Of a DNA stretch of 6,159 nt, positions 5,133-6,159 are shown piece by piece. The stretch is from Thermococcus sp. (GTDB lineage Archaea > Methanobacteriota_B > Thermococci > Thermococcales > Thermococcaceae). Location of the stretch: NCBI GenBank assembly GCA_027065835.1, contig JAMONK010000221.1, positions 1-6,159 on the forward strand, read 5' to 3'. The stretch's first letter is position 1; each line of letters opens with the position of its first letter. Below the pieces are notes generated by a model, which worked only from the letters and a program-made list of their open reading frames with translations, did no database searches and was not told the origin of the DNA. The position numbers and the translations under genes are program-made.

Positions 5133-6159
5133 TCAGATATTGCCGATTCGCTGAAGGACCATTCCCTCAATCCGGATCGGTTCGGCCCTCCTTGCGAAGA
5201 CTATGGCCTGGTCAAGCTTCGCCTCGGTTTCGGCGTGTACCGTGAAGAGTGGTTCACCTTCCTTGACCTTCTCACCGACCTTAACGTAGAGCTCCAGACC
5301 TGCACCCTTGTCCTCCGGAGCGCCAGCCGCCCTGGCTATTCCAGTTATGGCCCTGTTGTCTATCCCGGTAACGTAGCCGCTGGTGGGGGCCGCGAACGTG
5401 TAGGTCTTGTCGCCGACCTGGATGTCCTCCGGTTTGATGTTCGGATCGCCCCCCTGTTCCTCGATGATCTCACGCATCTTCTCGTAGGCCTTGCCGCTCT
5501 CAAGTATCTCCCTGGCCATCTTCTTACCCATGCCCTGTGGGGCAACACCACCCATCTCAAGAAGAATACCTGCAAGCCCGGTTGCCTTTTCTATCAGGCT
5601 TCCAGGTCCCTGACCGGTCATGAGGGCCTTCAACGCTTCCCTGGCCTCAAGTGCGGGTCCCACAGTGTGGCCGATGGGCTGACCGCCGTACGTAACCGCG
5701 ACCTCAACGTACTGCCCCAACCTCTTTCCGAGTTCTATGAAGTCCCTTGACAGAGAGCGGGCCTCTTCAAGGCTCTCGACCTTAACCCCCCTACCCGCAG
5801 GGATGTCGATGAGAACGTACTGGCTTCCCATTGCGTACTTCTTGGACATTATGCTGGCGAGCATGAGCCCCGTCGGGTCTATACTGAGCGCCCTCTCCGA
5901 CTTGATCGTTATATCGTCCGCGGGTGCAAGGTTGAGCGCACCGCCCCACACGAGGCACGCCCCGATCTTCTCAACGATGCGCTTTATCTCGTCGAGGGAA
6001 AAGCTCACATCTGCGAACACCTCAACGACGTCTGCGGTTCCTGCGGCGCTGGTTATTGCCCTTGAGCTGGTCTTGGGTATTGTGAGACCAGAGGCCGCCA
6101 CTATTGGCACGACGAGGATGTTTGTCTTGTTGCCCGGAACGCCACCGATGCTGTGGACG
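5133..6159 (-). CDS. deoA: AMP phosphorylase, N-terminus outside window
   Basis: Phosphorolyses AMP (and CMP, UMP) to the free base and ribose-1,5-bisphosphate. This is the first step of the archaeal pathway in which ribose-1,5-bisphosphate isomerase makes ribulose-1,5-bisphosphate for type III RuBisCO. About 341 residues are present, from [12 protein letters not shown] at the right edge to the C-terminal VLQRIGNI. The Thermococcus enzyme is about 503 residues, so about 160 N-terminal residues are missing. Visible motifs of the thymidine/AMP phosphorylase superfamily are [57 protein letters not shown] and [18 protein letters not shown]. The C-terminal barrel-sandwich-like domain has [30 protein letters not shown]. 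The frame continues without interruption to base 6158, so the GTG at 6110 is internal and not a start. Full-length family match with no lesions. Confidence 0.96.
   Translation of the reverse strand, partial: VHSIGGVPGNKTNILVVPIVAASGLTIPKTSSRAITSAAGTADVVEVFADVSFSLDEIKRIVEKIGACLVWGGALNLAPADDITIKSERALSIDPTGLMLASIMSKKYAMGSQYVLIDIPAGRGVKVESLEEARSLSRDFIELGKRLGQYVEVAVTYGGQPIGHTVGPALEAREALKALMTGQGPGSLIEKATGLAGILLEMGGVAPQGMGKKMAREILESGKAYEKMREIIEEQGGDPNIKPEDIQVGDKTYTFAAPTSGYVTGIDNRAITGIARAAGAPEDKGAGLELYVKVGEKVKEGEPLFTVHAETEAKLDQAIVFARRAEPIRIEGMVLQRIGNI

Noticed and set aside
5079..5750. 223-codon plus-strand ORF antisense to AMP phosphorylase
   Set aside because: The minus strand encodes a clear AMP phosphorylase throughout. 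The antisense frame has no domain, and its start overlaps the DUF2095-like gene without a binding site.
1..6159. tRNA, rRNA, CRISPR repeats, insertion sequences, C/D-box RNA genes
   Set aside because: No cloverleaf, regularly spaced repeats, transposase or paired C and D boxes outside coding sequence were seen by eye. Isolated TGATGA-like strings lie inside the peptidase and lipid synthase coding regions.

Overview
The window reads as a stretch of a Thermococcales chromosome (Thermococcus-like hyperthermophilic euryarchaeon). The evidence is an AMP phosphorylase of the archaeal nucleoside monophosphate degradation pathway, a group II geranylgeranylglyceryl phosphate (GGGP) synthase for archaeal ether lipids, an archaeal DUF123-type GIY-YIG protein, a DUF2095-like protein, archaeal TATA boxes, and GGTGA-type ribosome binding sites 3-5 nt before start codons. 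Genes are tightly packed. I see no tRNA, rRNA, CRISPR array, insertion sequence or other mobile element, so I judge this an ordinary housekeeping region rather than an island.

Layout, left to right. (1) 1-576, minus: M55-family (DppA-like) D-aminopeptidase, cut off at the left edge after 192 codons, with its own TATA box at 607-616. (2) 636-1757, minus: an unrecognised membrane-anchored surface protein with a signal peptide, eight N-glycosylation sequons and a C-terminal transmembrane anchor. (3) 1907-2146, plus: a 79-residue protein whose predicted strand/helix order resembles an ACT or ferredoxin-like fold, transcribed divergently from (2). (4) 2153-3343, minus: a two-repeat MgtE/SLC41-type divalent cation transporter, converging on (3). 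Its leader carries an overlapping 43-codon ORF with a very strong Shine-Dalgarno. (5) 3462-4223, minus: GGGP synthase. (6) 4198-4662, minus: DUF123/GIY-YIG protein, overlapping the start of (5) by 26 nt, so the two form an operon. (7) 4723-5112, plus: DUF2095-like acidic protein, divergent from (6) across a near-palindromic TATA element that could serve both directions. (8) 5133 to the right edge, minus: AMP phosphorylase, C-terminal two thirds only.

Functional links are few. AMP phosphorylase feeds ribose-1,5-bisphosphate into the type III RuBisCO route, GGGP synthase commits sn-glycerol-1-phosphate to membrane lipid, and the transporter probably moves Mg2+, which many of these enzymes need. 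Nothing in the sequence ties them into one system. The points most worth a second look are regulatory: the overlapping leader ORF and long leader of the cation transporter, the T-run that seems to be both terminator and TATA box at 3424-3433, the shared TATA at 4682-4695, and the paired palindromes at 1828-1854. The surface protein and the 79-residue protein are the least understood gene products.
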